DNA from: CAHJXF01 sp038240015
GTDB taxonomy: Bacteria; Pseudomonadota; Gammaproteobacteria; Burkholderiales; Burkholderiaceae_D
Reading direction: 5' to 3'
NCBI GenBank assembly: GCA_038240015.1
Contig: JBBSEF010000022.1
Span: 1-41,274 of the forward strand
DNA length: 41,274 bases
A program made the translations under genes and the position numbers. Of this stretch, positions 1-8,769 are shown piece after piece. Numbering within the stretch: the stretch's first letter is position 1; each line of letters begins with the position of its first letter. The notes under the pieces were generated by a model. It was not told where the DNA came from and ran no database searches. It was given only the letters and a program-made list of their open reading frames with translations.

Positions 1-846
1 ATCGGTCCGGCCGACCAACTCCGTTCTCATGGCATCGACGTCAAGGTCGACTTGCCCGGAGTCGGGCGCAATCTTCAAGACCGCTACGAGGTCGCGATCA
101 CGCATCGCATGCGCCGGTCGTGGCCCGTGCTCGAGGGCGCGCGCTTCGAGCGCGGCGATCCGCTGTGGCAACGCTGGAGCGCGTCACGCGCGGGTATGTA
201 CGCGTCCAGCGGCGCGGCGATCGCGATGGTTCATCGATCGGACCCGGCGCTACCCGAGCCCGACATCTTCTGCATGGCGTTGCCGTCTCGCTTCGAGGGT
301 TACTCGAGCGGTTTCTCGAAGCTGATCCGCGAGCACCGCGACTGCCTCACGTGGGCGGTGTTGAAAGCGCACACGCGCAATCGCGCCGGCTCGATCAAAT
401 TGCGAAGCGCCGATCCGCGCGACACCCCGCTCGTGAACTTCCACTATTTCGAAGAGGGCGACGACGCCGCCGGAAACGATCTTCAAAGCGTCGTGGAGGC
501 GATCCGGTTCGTGCGCCGCATGACCGCTCCACTGATCGCAAACGGATTGATCGCGGAAGAAATCGCACCGGGACCCGACGTGAATACTACGGAAGCTTTG
601 ACCGACTACGTACGCAACACAGCGTGGGGACACCACGCCTCGTGTTCGTGTGCGATCGGTGCGGCCGATGACGGCGGCGTGCTCGACAGCGCATTCAAGG
701 TTCACGACACGCGCCGCTTGCGCGTGGTCGATGCTTCGGTGTTTCCGCTCATCCCGGGGTTCTTCGTCGCGAGTGCGGTCTACATGATCGCCGAGAAGGC
801 GGCCGACGCGATCCTGCATGAGGCGCGCAAGAGTTCGATGACTTGA
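1..846 (+). CDS. GMC-family FAD oxidoreductase, C-terminal part (5' end cut by window)
   Basis: The frame is open from base 1 to a TGA at 844-846. It begins inside the GMC signature (GPA..LR..GI, then DLPGVGRNLQD), so the N-terminal FAD-binding Rossmann part lies outside the window. The C-terminal GMC domain is complete, including the HDTRRLRVVDASVFP stretch and the closing MIAEKAADAIL helix. Enzymes of this family oxidise alcohols or aldehydes with FAD; many pass electrons to oxygen and release hydrogen peroxide. The first catalytic His is visible in WGHHASCS. The position of the second catalytic His/Asn lies in PLIPGFFVASAVYMI and is Phe here, which I recall from a 'PGFF' subgroup of the family. 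The substrate cannot be told. It is followed by four same-strand genes, two of them haem proteins, which suggests a peroxide-linked pathway. Confidence 0.93.
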   Translation: MGPADQLRSHGIDVKVDLPGVGRNLQDRYEVAITHRMRRSWPVLEGARFERGDPLWQRWSASRAGMYASSGAAIAMVHRSDPALPEPDIFCMALPSRFEGYSSGFSKLIREHRDCLTWAVLKAHTRNRAGSIKLRSADPRDTPLVNFHYFEEGDDAAGNDLQSVVEAIRFVRRMTAPLIANGLIAEEIAPGPDVNTTEALTDYVRNTAWGHHASCSCAIGAADDGGVLDSAFKVHDTRRLRVVDASVFPLIPGFFVASAVYMIAEKAADAILHEARKSSMT

Positions 847-894
847 TGGATCGATGATCCGCTCACGGCGGGACACCGCCAAAAGGAGATGACG

Positions 895-1326
895 ATGGCA
901 TACGACGTACCGCAACTGCTGGCGATGTCGCAGACGCAACTGGACGATCTATTTCGCGCGAGTTCGGCAGGCGACATCCCCAATGGCCCCGCCAAGGGCA
1001 CGGCGATCATTTCGCCGGGAACCAAGTACACCGAGAGCATCGCGGAGATCATCAATCACTTCGGATGGCAGGGAAAAGTATTCGACGCGCAGAAAGGCGT
1101 GCTGAAAAATCGCATCCTCGCATTCGGTTTCGAGGCGATCGTCGCCAAGGTCTACAAGGGCCCGAGTTGGCTGGACGACAAGGAATGCATCGTGCTGGAT
1201 TACTCCGAGACCTCGATGCTGGCGCACTGGATACGCGACGAGATCCGATTGATCGGTCCCGGCTTCTATCTGGGCAAGGTGTACTGGAGCAAGAAGCGCT
1301 TGATCGACTTCTGCCTGCAGTTCTGA
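895..1326 (+). CDS. Hypothetical 143-aa protein
   Basis: The start is ATG 895, placed 6 nt after an AAGGAG at 883-888; the in-frame ATG at 889 directly abuts that ribosome site and is less likely. The protein is soluble-looking with no signal peptide or membrane segment. It has a conserved-looking N-terminal half (LDDLFR, AGDIPNGPAKGTAIISPG) and a C-terminal half ending in GKVYWSKKRLIDFCLQF. I do not recognise a named domain. The GFYLGKVY... end suggests a small beta-rich fold, but that is a guess. It sits 48 nt after the GMC gene and 4 nt before the next gene, so it is almost certainly in the same transcript and may act with the oxidoreductase or the peroxidases. Confidence 0.85.
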   Translation: MAYDVPQLLAMSQTQLDDLFRASSAGDIPNGPAKGTAIISPGTKYTESIAEIINHFGWQGKVFDAQKGVLKNRILAFGFEAIVAKVYKGPSWLDDKECIVLDYSETSMLAHWIRDEIRLIGPGFYLGKVYWSKKRLIDFCLQF

Positions 1327-1330
1327 TGCC

Positions 1331-2626
1331 GTGACGCCGCAGTCGCAATTCACCGTGGTGGCGCCGCTTGCGGCCGGCCGTGAGGCCGACCTGCGGGCCT
1401 TGCTGGACACGATGAACTCCATGCCCGGCGTGGCGGACCCGCGCAATGGCCTGCTGCCGTTCGGCGAGTTCGATGGCCTGCACTTCGCGCGTCTCGCGGT
1501 ACTCACCGATGCGACCATGCGCGACCTCGAAGCCCGCGGTCTGCCGCGGACCAACGTTCCCACCTACCTCGCGTTGATGGGCGATTGCGACGGGCCGTCG
1601 CGCGAGTTTCTGGTCGAGCTGTCGCGGCGCGCGGACGCGGGCCTGCGACGGCTGTTTTCGCACTGTGAAGGCTTCGATCCCTCGGGTGATCTGTTGGCCT
1701 GGATGCTGGCGCACGATCAACCGGTGGCCGCGAACTATGTGAATTGGGTCGGCCGCACCGTGCGACACGCGAAGGAAGAGCGTGCATTGATGCGTGCGCT
1801 GACGGCGAAGGTCTCGCGCGAACCGCTCGCCGGTATCGATGCCGGCCAACGACGACGCGAGTTGATTGCGTTTGTCGAAGAGGAGAAACGCACGGGCCGC
1901 TTGACGTTGACGCCGCCCGAGCCCACGCCCTTGGGCTGGCGACTCGCGAACATCGGGCATGCCATCGCGGTGCCGTTGCTCGGGGTGATCGCACTGCCCT
2001 TCGTGTTGGTGTTGCTGCCGCTCCTGATCGTCATGCTGCGCACGCGCGAGACCAGCGACCCCGAGGTCTGTCCGCGTCCGGCGGCCGAAGCGGTCCGAGC
2101 GATGCAGCGGCTCGAAGACCACGAGCTGACGAACCAGTTCACCGCGCTCGGCCCGCTCAAGCCGGGGCTGTTTCGTCGTTGGCTATTGAGCGTGCTGCTG
2201 TTTCTGCTGGATTACGCCTGCCGGCACATCGTCACCCGCGGCCATCTGGGGCGGGTGCAAACCATCCACTTCGCGCGCTGGGTCTTTCTCGACGGCAAGC
2301 AGCGCGTGCTGTTCGCGAGCAACTACGACGGCGGCCACGAAGCCTACATGGACGACTTCATCAACAAGGTCGGATGGGGCCTGAACCTGTTGTTCAGCAA
2401 CGGCTTCGGCTGGCCTCGCACCGACTGGCTGGTCATCGGCGGCGCGCGCTGCGAGCTGGACTTCAAGCACTATCAGCGCGGCCACCAGTTGCCGAGCCAG
2501 GTCTGGTACAACGCGCACCCCGGCCTCACGGTCGCCGATCTCAAGCGCAATCTGCGCATACGCGAAGGTCTCGAGCGCGGCGATATCAGCGATGCAGAAG
2601 CGCTCGCATGGCTGAGACTGTTATGA
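1331..2626 (+). CDS. Membrane-anchored protein with duplicated ferredoxin-like half-domains (DyP neighbour)
   Basis: The start is GTG 1331, 4 nt after the previous stop; an ATG at 1326 overlapping that stop leads at once to a stop codon. The 431 residues contain a strong hydrophobic segment around 208-236 (AIAVPLLGVIALPFVLVLLP) and a weaker one around 283-300 (LLSVLLFLLDYACRHI). The two ends resemble each other: residue 51 begins HFARLAVL, then LMGDCDG and LRRLFSHCEGF; residue 313 begins HFARWVFL, then ASNYDG and LNLLFSNGFGW. This suggests two copies of one alpha+beta unit separated by the membrane region. No haem ligand is obvious. The stop overlaps the DyP peroxidase start (ATGA at 2623-2626), so the two are translationally coupled. 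Function is unknown; a membrane platform or partner for the peroxidase is an inference. Confidence 0.88.
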   Translation: MTPQSQFTVVAPLAAGREADLRALLDTMNSMPGVADPRNGLLPFGEFDGLHFARLAVLTDATMRDLEARGLPRTNVPTYLALMGDCDGPSREFLVELSRRADAGLRRLFSHCEGFDPSGDLLAWMLAHDQPVAANYVNWVGRTVRHAKEERALMRALTAKVSREPLAGIDAGQRRRELIAFVEEEKRTGRLTLTPPEPTPLGWRLANIGHAIAVPLLGVIALPFVLVLLPLLIVMLRTRETSDPEVCPRPAAEAVRAMQRLEDHELTNQFTALGPLKPGLFRRWLLSVLLFLLDYACRHIVTRGHLGRVQTIHFARWVFLDGKQRVLFASNYDGGHEAYMDDFINKVGWGLNLLFSNGFGWPRTDWLVIGGARCELDFKHYQRGHQLPSQVWYNAHPGLTVADLKRNLRIREGLERGDISDAEALAWLRLL

Positions 2627-4155
2627 CTGCGCCGCAAACTCAGGTCGCAGCATCGGTCGAACTCGGCGACGTGCAGGGCCTGGTGCGTTTCGGATACAAG
2701 CATCAGACGCAAGCTTCGTTTCTTCTGATGCGCATCAGGGATCGCGAGGCCGCGCGCGCGTGGTTGGGCGCAGCGCCGGTGACGAGCGCGATGGCGATCG
2801 CTCCACCTCCTGAGACGGTGCTGCAGATCGCATTCAGCGTGAGCGGGTTGCGCGCTCTGGGCATCGCTGCCGACATCGTCGACAGTTTCTCGCCCGAGTT
2901 CATCGCCGGCATGAACAGCGATGCGAGCCGCGCGCGGAGATTGGGCGATGTGGGGGCCAACGATTCGAGCCGTTGGCAATGGGGCGCGGCCGACGATGTG
3001 CCGCATGTGCTGCTGATGCTCTATGCGGCGCCCGGCCGTCTCGAAGACTGGCAACGCGCGATCGAGTCGCAGTGCAATGCGGGCTTCGAGCGGATCGCCT
3101 GCCTGACGACGTCCGACATGGACGGCGTCGAGCCCTTCGGCTTCGTCGACGGCATCTCGCAGCCAGAGCTCGACTGGCCACGTCATCGACCGGTACGCGA
3201 TCAGGACATGCTCGCGTACACGAACATCGCGTGCCTCGGCGAGTTCCTGCTCGGCTATCCCAACGAGTACGGGCTCTACACGGAGCGACCGCTGCTCGAT
3301 CCAGAGCGCGATGGCGCCGCGATGCTCCCGCGCGCCGAGGACGCGCCGCAGAAAGCGGACCTGGGTCGCAATGGCAGCTACCTCGTCATGCGTCAGTTGC
3401 GCCAGGACATCGCGGGCTTCTGGCAATTTCTCGACGGTCAGGCGAAAGGCGACGATGGCTTGCGCGAACGGCTTGCCGAGGCCATGGTCGGCAGAACGCT
3501 GCGCGGTACACCCCTCGTCGGTCAAGCCGATGAAGCGATCGCCGTAGCGGACACGGCATCACCGCAGCCCGATTTGAATGCATTCACCTTTCGTTCGGAC
3601 CCGCAGGGGGTGCGCTGTCCGCTCGGCGCCCATGTGCGGCGGACCAATCCACGAAATGCCGACCTTCCGCCCGGCGTGACCGGCATCGTCACGCGACTCG
3701 TCCGCATGCTGGGCTTCGACGCCGAAGCGCTAGCCCAGGATCGGGTCGCCTCGACGCGCTTTCATCGTCTGTTGCGACGAGGCCGCGAGTACGGCGTGCA
3801 AGTGAGCTTGCCGCAAGCATTGGCCGGAACATCGGTCGATGCCGACTCGGGACTGCACTTCATCTGCCTGTGCGCCAACATCGCGCGTCAGTTCGAGTTC
3901 GTGCAAAGCGCCTGGATCGCGGGCACGCGCTTCGATGGACTGACCGACGAGAGCGATCCGCTGCTCGGTCATCGGCTGCCGGGTCCGGACGGCACGCGCA
4001 GCGACGGCTTCTCGATGCCCCAGCCCGACGGACCGGCCAGGCGCATCGAGGGCCTGCCGCAGTTCGTCACGACGTTGGGCGGGGCCTACTTCTTTCTGCC
4101 CGGCATCCGTGCCTTGCGCTATCTGGCCACGGTGCGTTCTGAGGAATCGACATGA
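2623..4155 (+). CDS. DyP-type haem peroxidase
   Basis: The start is ATG 2623, overlapping the upstream stop; an in-frame ATG at 2608 is the alternative. At 510 aa this is one of the long DyP forms. DyP peroxidases use hydrogen peroxide to oxidise dyes, phenols and other bulky substrates at a haem. All hallmark residues are present: the distal GxxDG motif (GFVDG, Asp about 176), the proximal haem His about 337 in CPLGAHVRRTNPR, and the distal Arg about 422 in ARQFEFVQ. The FLLGYPNEYG stretch is also typical. There is no signal peptide, so it is cytoplasmic unless carried with a partner or encapsulin; no encapsulin gene is in the window. The stop overlaps the start of the catalase-related gene (ATGA at 4152-4155). 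Confidence 0.96.
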   Translation: MTAPQTQVAASVELGDVQGLVRFGYKHQTQASFLLMRIRDREAARAWLGAAPVTSAMAIAPPPETVLQIAFSVSGLRALGIAADIVDSFSPEFIAGMNSDASRARRLGDVGANDSSRWQWGAADDVPHVLLMLYAAPGRLEDWQRAIESQCNAGFERIACLTTSDMDGVEPFGFVDGISQPELDWPRHRPVRDQDMLAYTNIACLGEFLLGYPNEYGLYTERPLLDPERDGAAMLPRAEDAPQKADLGRNGSYLVMRQLRQDIAGFWQFLDGQAKGDDGLRERLAEAMVGRTLRGTPLVGQADEAIAVADTASPQPDLNAFTFRSDPQGVRCPLGAHVRRTNPRNADLPPGVTGIVTRLVRMLGFDAEALAQDRVASTRFHRLLRRGREYGVQVSLPQALAGTSVDADSGLHFICLCANIARQFEFVQSAWIAGTRFDGLTDESDPLLGHRLPGPDGTRSDGFSMPQPDGPARRIEGLPQFVTTLGGAYFFLPGIRALRYLATVRSEEST

Positions 4156-5378
4156 ACTCGAATACCAGTCGTCCCGTGCCGGCCGCCAACACGGGCTCGA
4201 CGCTGTTGAATTGGTTGAGCGATACATCGACGGCGCTAATCCATCTCGAGCGTCGCATCGATCCCTTCGTACGCCCTGCCTTTGACGCCATACTCCGCGA
4301 TCCGATTGCGCGATTGACCACGGCGTTGATCAATGCGCAGCGTCCCAACGAAGGCTTGAAGATCGCCGAAGAAAAACCGCTTCCCGATGAAGAGGCGCTC
4401 GTCGATTCGATCATCACGAGCTTCACGGCGCAGATGCGCGGGCTGTGGAAGCCCGGCGGTTTCGAGCGCGGCGGCAACACCAAGACGCACGGCATCGTGC
4501 GCGCCGAGTTCATCGTTCACGAGGGACTGCCAGCGGAGTTTCGGCATGGCATCTACACTGAGCCGCGGACGTATCGCGCATGGGTTCGCTTTTCCGGACC
4601 CGGCCCATACGTCACGCCCGACATCGACGACGTGGGCTTCATGAGCATCAGCATCAAGCTGATGGGCGTGCCCGGCCCGAAGCTGTTCGACGAAGAGCAA
4701 TTCACGCAGGACATGTTCGGCGTGTCACCGCCCACCTTCGTCACGCCCGACGTCAAGGCGAATGCCCAGTTGCAAGTCGAGAGCCTGAAGAACGCACAGA
4801 TCTTCTACTTCATCAATCGCCATCGTCCCCACCTGCTCGACATGATCATGCAGGGGCTGTGGATCAAGACGCAAAGCAGCCCGTTCGAAGCGCCCTATTT
4901 CAGTTGCGTTCCCTATCTGCTCGGAGAGGGCCAGGCCATGCAGTATTCGGTGTGGCCGAAATCGAACCAGCGCACGCCGATACCGCGGCTACCCTTTCGT
5001 CCACCCGACGACTACCTGCGCGATGCGATGGTCGCCGCGCTAGCAGCGGGCGATGTGGAGCTCGACGTTCGCGTACAGCGTCAGACCGATGCGCATCTGA
5101 TGCCGATCGAGAATGCCGGCGTGCTGTGGCCCGAGAAGCTTTCGCCGCGCGTGTCGGTGGCGACGCTGCGCATTCCCCGGCAGAAGTTCGACTCGCCCGC
5201 GCAGATGGATTTTGCCAGGCGGCTCTCGTACAACCCGTGGCATTGCATCGCCGAGCATCGACCGCTGGGCAATCAAAGCCGCGCGCGGCGGCGGATGTAC
5301 TTCGAGCTATCGAAACTGCGGCACGAGATGAATGCAGTGCCGCACTACGAACCGAACGGCGACGAAACGTTTGAATAG
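4152..5378 (+). CDS. Catalase-related haem protein (small-catalase-like family)
   Basis: This 408-aa protein belongs to the catalase superfamily but is shorter than true catalases (about 480-750 aa) and resembles the y4iL/SrpA-like group. The likely distal haem His is about residue 113 (NTKTHGIVRAEF), followed by the catalase-like AWVRFSGPG. The likely proximal Tyr is about residue 383 in an RxxxY arrangement (RRRMY) after NPWHCIAEHRPLG. Such proteins can be weak catalases or peroxidases; a distant relative is the coral allene oxide synthase domain, which rearranges fatty-acid hydroperoxides. No signal peptide is seen. It is coupled to the DyP gene by a 4-nt overlap, which argues that both are made together. 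The substrate is unknown. Confidence 0.92.
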   Translation: MNSNTSRPVPAANTGSTLLNWLSDTSTALIHLERRIDPFVRPAFDAILRDPIARLTTALINAQRPNEGLKIAEEKPLPDEEALVDSIITSFTAQMRGLWKPGGFERGGNTKTHGIVRAEFIVHEGLPAEFRHGIYTEPRTYRAWVRFSGPGPYVTPDIDDVGFMSISIKLMGVPGPKLFDEEQFTQDMFGVSPPTFVTPDVKANAQLQVESLKNAQIFYFINRHRPHLLDMIMQGLWIKTQSSPFEAPYFSCVPYLLGEGQAMQYSVWPKSNQRTPIPRLPFRPPDDYLRDAMVAALAAGDVELDVRVQRQTDAHLMPIENAGVLWPEKLSPRVSVATLRIPRQKFDSPAQMDFARRLSYNPWHCIAEHRPLGNQSRARRRMYFELSKLRHEMNAVPHYEPNGDETFE

Positions 5379-5460
5379 CGGGTCGACGACCAAGGCCCTT
5401 CTGCGCCCTTCTCCGCTGCGCGTGCGATGAATTCGACGGTTCGTTTGATTCTCTGCCCTG

Positions 5461-7503
5461 TCAGCAACTCGCCAGATTCTCGACGAACGTCTGCGTGGTC
5501 GCAAGCGGCTCGGGGATCAGCTCCGCTTCATCGCGGTACCGTGCGGCGATCTCCTTGATGGTGTCTTCGATGCCGAAAAACGCGTCGAGAACCGCGGGAT
5601 CGAAGGTCTTGCCGCTGGCCTCTCGCATGAACGTGGCCGCCCATTCATGCGTAAACGGATCCTTGTAACAGCGGCGACTGATCAGCGCATCGTAGATATC
5701 CGCTGCAGCCATGATCCGTCCGGACAGGGGAATGTCTTGCCCGGCCAACCCGCGCGGGTACCCGGTACCGTCCCATTTCTCATGATGGGTCGCAGCGATT
5801 TCTCCAGCAATGATCAGAAAGTTGTCGCCTTCGATTCGCTGCGCGGTGCTGAAGATGATCTTTCGGCCGAATTCCGCGTGCTGCTTCATCACCACGAGTT
5901 CCTCGGGGGTCAGCTTGCCCGGCTTGAGCAGGATATGGTCGGGAACGCCGACCTTTCCAATGTCGTGCAAGGGCGCGGAAATGAACAGCAGATGAATATA
6001 TTCCTTCGTCAATAGGTTCGAGTATTGGCCGGTGCGCTTTAATTGTTCCGCAATCGCCTTGACATAATGCTGCGTTCGTTTGATATGGGCCCCCGTCTCG
6101 GGGTCTCGGGTCTCGGCAACCGAAGCCATCGATTCAATCGTGACCTGCCGGGCATTTTCGAGTTGCTTGAGCCAAACATGGGCACGTCTCTTTTCAATGG
6201 CAAAGCGCGTCACGAAAAACAGGACGAACAGCGTCATGGCCACGGCGATGGGGGCGCCCGGCGACACGAACAGCCCGGCGCGGGCGTAAGGCAATACGCC
6301 CAGCAGGAACAGGGTGACGATGACCAGCAGGGTTCCGATCGCCGCGAGGTAAATCCCGCTTGCGGCAACGAACATGGCCGACATGAGAGCACCGACCAGA
6401 ACGCACACGACGAAAATTGCACCGGCTGCCCACGACGGCGTCCGGACAAAATCGTCGCTGACGATATTTTCCGCCACGGCGGCCTGGATCTTCAATCCGG
6501 GAAAAAGAAGGTCCAAAGCGGTATTGTGAAAATCGTTGAGCCCTGCCGCCGACGACCCGATGAACACGATCTTCCCTTTGAGATCGGCTTCGCGAAATTT
6601 CCCGTTCAATAGATCGACGGCGGATATGGAACGATAAAGCTGAGGCTTTCCGTTGAATCGTAATGTTGCAAATCCGGTTTCATCGATCGGAATATCGTGG
6701 TTTCCAATTCGAATGAATAAACCGCTCTGATTCGATTCGATCGAGCCGGAAACGATTCCCAGGGATCGCATCACGGTGGCGAGCGCAAGATTAGCGTGAA
6801 TGACTCCGTCGTGTTTGATCAGCAGCGGAACCCTGCGAAGCACACCGTCGTCGTCCGGTTGATTGTTGACGAAGCCACTGCTCCTGGTTTGAGAGGCAAT
6901 TTCCCTCGTGTTCAACAGCACGCCTGAAGCGACGTTCAACGAGAGCAAGTCGGTGCGTCCACTGAACGACAGGCCCGGCTTGCTCAAACCATCCGATTGG
7001 CTGACGTGATCGAAGTAGAGATAATTGGACGCGACGACCCCGGCTTGCGCAATGGCATGTCCAAGATAACCGTCGTTATCCAACAGGCCGCCAGGAACGT
7101 CGCTGAAAGCGATGTCGACCCCGAAATCGCGCTTGAACGTCCGCTGGATATTGACCAGAGAGGATCGGTCGGGCTCGGAAAAAAGGACGTCGAGACCGAT
7201 CGCCGCAGGCTTTTGATTCGCGATCCGTTGAATCAATGCAGCCACTCGATAGCGAGGCCAGGGCCATTGTCCGACCGCGGAGAGACTGACTTCATCGATG
7301 TCGATGACGACGGTGCTCTGTGCAGGCTTTTCCGATGCGTAGTGCTTGACAAAGACATCGAGAAACGCATGATCGACCCGGGCAAGCGGACCAAATCGCT
7401 GATAGCCAAGCAGCCCGATGAGAAACGAAACCGACAGGCCGATGAGAAATATCGAGAGTGCGTGCTTGCGCGATAGCTTGTTTGAATCTCCGACGTCGGG
7501 CAT
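5461..7503 (-). CDS. CHASE2 sensor with HD-GYP phosphodiesterase domain
   Basis: This 680-aa membrane protein has an N-terminal transmembrane helix (residues about 14-35), a periplasmic CHASE2 domain (about 40-335; VVIDIDEVSLSAVGQWPWPR and KIVFIGSSAAGLNDF are typical), three closely spaced transmembrane helices (about 345-430), and a cytoplasmic HD-GYP domain. The HD-GYP motifs are complete: HDIGKVGVPD, HAEFGR, HHEKWDGTGYP and DIYDAL. HD-GYP enzymes hydrolyse cyclic di-GMP. CHASE2 more often precedes nucleotide cyclases or kinases, so this output domain is less usual. It starts 14 nt after the stop of the OmpA-type lipoprotein gene and is the last gene of a FecR/OmpA/CHASE2 operon, so it probably adjusts c-di-GMP in response to an envelope signal. 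Confidence 0.95.
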   Translation of the reverse strand: MPDVGDSNKLSRKHALSIFLIGLSVSFLIGLLGYQRFGPLARVDHAFLDVFVKHYASEKPAQSTVVIDIDEVSLSAVGQWPWPRYRVAALIQRIANQKPAAIGLDVLFSEPDRSSLVNIQRTFKRDFGVDIAFSDVPGGLLDNDGYLGHAIAQAGVVASNYLYFDHVSQSDGLSKPGLSFSGRTDLLSLNVASGVLLNTREIASQTRSSGFVNNQPDDDGVLRRVPLLIKHDGVIHANLALATVMRSLGIVSGSIESNQSGLFIRIGNHDIPIDETGFATLRFNGKPQLYRSISAVDLLNGKFREADLKGKIVFIGSSAAGLNDFHNTALDLLFPGLKIQAAVAENIVSDDFVRTPSWAAGAIFVVCVLVGALMSAMFVAASGIYLAAIGTLLVIVTLFLLGVLPYARAGLFVSPGAPIAVAMTLFVLFFVTRFAIEKRRAHVWLKQLENARQVTIESMASVAETRDPETGAHIKRTQHYVKAIAEQLKRTGQYSNLLTKEYIHLLFISAPLHDIGKVGVPDHILLKPGKLTPEELVVMKQHAEFGRKIIFSTAQRIEGDNFLIIAGEIAATHHEKWDGTGYPRGLAGQDIPLSGRIMAAADIYDALISRRCYKDPFTHEWAATFMREASGKTFDPAVLDAFFGIEDTIKEIAARYRDEAELIPEPLATTQTFVENLASC

Positions 7504-7517
7504 GGTTGATTCTGCCG

Positions 7518-8162
7518 CTACAAGATCATGATTTCGGCTCGTCTGTTTCTCGGTTCCGGAACACGCGAGTCAGATGGTATGAGAGGCGCCTTGTCTCCAA
7601 AGAACTGAACGTCGATATGGTCGAGACTGGGGTCATGTTTTCGAAGCAGGTCGGCGATGATCTTTGCGCGATTGGCGGAGAGTGCGAAATTGCGCTTTTC
7701 CGTACCCGTGGCGTCCGCGTGTCCGAAGATGGTTATTTCGGTGGGCTTACGCGCGCGTACGGCTTCGAATACTTCCGGAAGTTGCGCTTTGGATTCTTCG
7801 GTAAGAACGGTCTTGTCCAACAAGAAATGCAGGATAAAACTCTTTGGTTTGGGCGGTTGGGCGCTGAGTATCCCGCCGTAGGCTTTGGCTACGACTTCAC
7901 GGCCCATCAGCTTCACTTCCGAGGGGCGGGAATGTTCCCCTTCCACAATGGCAAAACCATATGCCTTGTCGATTTTCTGCGACCCCGCTTCGGTCGTCAC
8001 CGATACGGTTCCGACGTTGCCTTCTTCGTCCGGCATCAAAACGACGGTCGTTCTTGGTATATGGACCGGTGGCGCCACCGCGCATCCACCCATGCATAAT
8101 GCCGCGACAAATGCCAGACTGACGGTCGGCTTTACCCGTTTCATTAGCCTCGACTTTGCCAT
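7518..8162 (-). CDS. OmpA-family outer-membrane lipoprotein
   Basis: The protein has 214 aa from ATG 8162, or 208 aa from the ATG at 8144, which is preceded by GAGG and may be the better start. A type II signal peptide ends in a lipobox (CMGGC, Cys about residue 27), so the mature protein is lipidated. The C-terminal half is an OmpA-like peptidoglycan-binding domain with LDKTVLTEESKAQLPEV, the motif GHADATGTEKRNFALSANRA and a closing NRRAEIMI. The middle part (about 35-100) is unique. The gene lies 2 nt after the FecR-domain gene and 14 nt before the CHASE2/HD-GYP gene. It probably ties the sensor system to the cell wall. Confidence 0.93.
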   Translation of the reverse strand: MAKSRLMKRVKPTVSLAFVAALCMGGCAVAPPVHIPRTTVVLMPDEEGNVGTVSVTTEAGSQKIDKAYGFAIVEGEHSRPSEVKLMGREVVAKAYGGILSAQPPKPKSFILHFLLDKTVLTEESKAQLPEVFEAVRARKPTEITIFGHADATGTEKRNFALSANRAKIIADLLRKHDPSLDHIDVQFFGDKAPLIPSDSRVPEPRNRRAEIMIL

Positions 8163-8164
8163 TC

Positions 8165-8605
8165 CTATTCCGCATTGATGATGAAGCGTGTGCCTCGAAC
8201 GCCGACCGTGGCCGTGGGGGTGTTCACCTTGACCGACTCCGGAGACAGCTTGCCGATCTTTCCGGAGGAATAAATGGCTGTGCCCTTTGCCAGATAAAGA
8301 GCAAATGAATATCTGGAATCTTTCGGCTCAAAGACATAATCACTGATCTGAATCTCTGTCGAAGGCCCGACCGTGAGCAATGTGCCGTCCTTGAAGACGA
8401 TGCCGGCTGTGGCCCCTGAACTCGAGATCACCTTGTCGGCAACGAGAAGGGTCATCCCAGTTGCCGCGTCCAAGGTCGCCTCCTGTCGCACGATCTTCAT
8501 GGCGCCCGATACGTTCTTGAAGATGGCCACGTGATCTTCCTTGCCGATGGCTGGATTGGCAAAGCCGCACATGACCATGAGCCAGGCACATAAGGTACGT
8601 TTCAT
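8165..8605 (-). CDS. Exported FecR-domain protein
   Basis: The frame is open to 8773, but the start at ATG 8605 gives a clean Sec signal peptide (MKRTLCAWLMVMCGFANPAIG) and a 146-aa protein. The mature part is one FecR domain: a beta-rich region with GMTLLVADKVISSSGATAGIVFKDGTLLTVGPSTEI and the C-terminal VKVNTPTATVGVRGTRFII, the standard end of this family. Unlike the classical FecR anti-sigma factor, it has no cytoplasmic or membrane part and is a free periplasmic domain. Such stand-alone proteins commonly sit beside CHASE2 proteins, as here. It is the first gene of the three-gene operon and may be the ligand-binding or structural partner of the CHASE2 sensor; that role is inferred. Confidence 0.9.
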   Translation of the reverse strand: MKRTLCAWLMVMCGFANPAIGKEDHVAIFKNVSGAMKIVRQEATLDAATGMTLLVADKVISSSGATAGIVFKDGTLLTVGPSTEIQISDYVFEPKDSRYSFALYLAKGTAIYSSGKIGKLSPESVKVNTPTATVGVRGTRFIINAE

Positions 8606-8769
8606 CGAGTTCGCTCTTTGTGGATTGACGCAGCCACGGTCGGCTGATGACTTCACGCGCGCCTGCCCGCGATGGGACCCATCGAAGGGAGTGCGACTGC
8701 TCGGGTATGAATAGCTGTCTATCGGCAGGCGCCGATGAGACTTGAGGTAGGCGGGCCGACTTCTTTCCG

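Noticed and set aside
1744..2607. Long N-terminal extension of the DyP frame
   Set aside because: The extension is an Arg/Ala-rich shadow of the 431-aa gene in another frame; the ATGA-coupled start at 2623 fits the family N-terminus.
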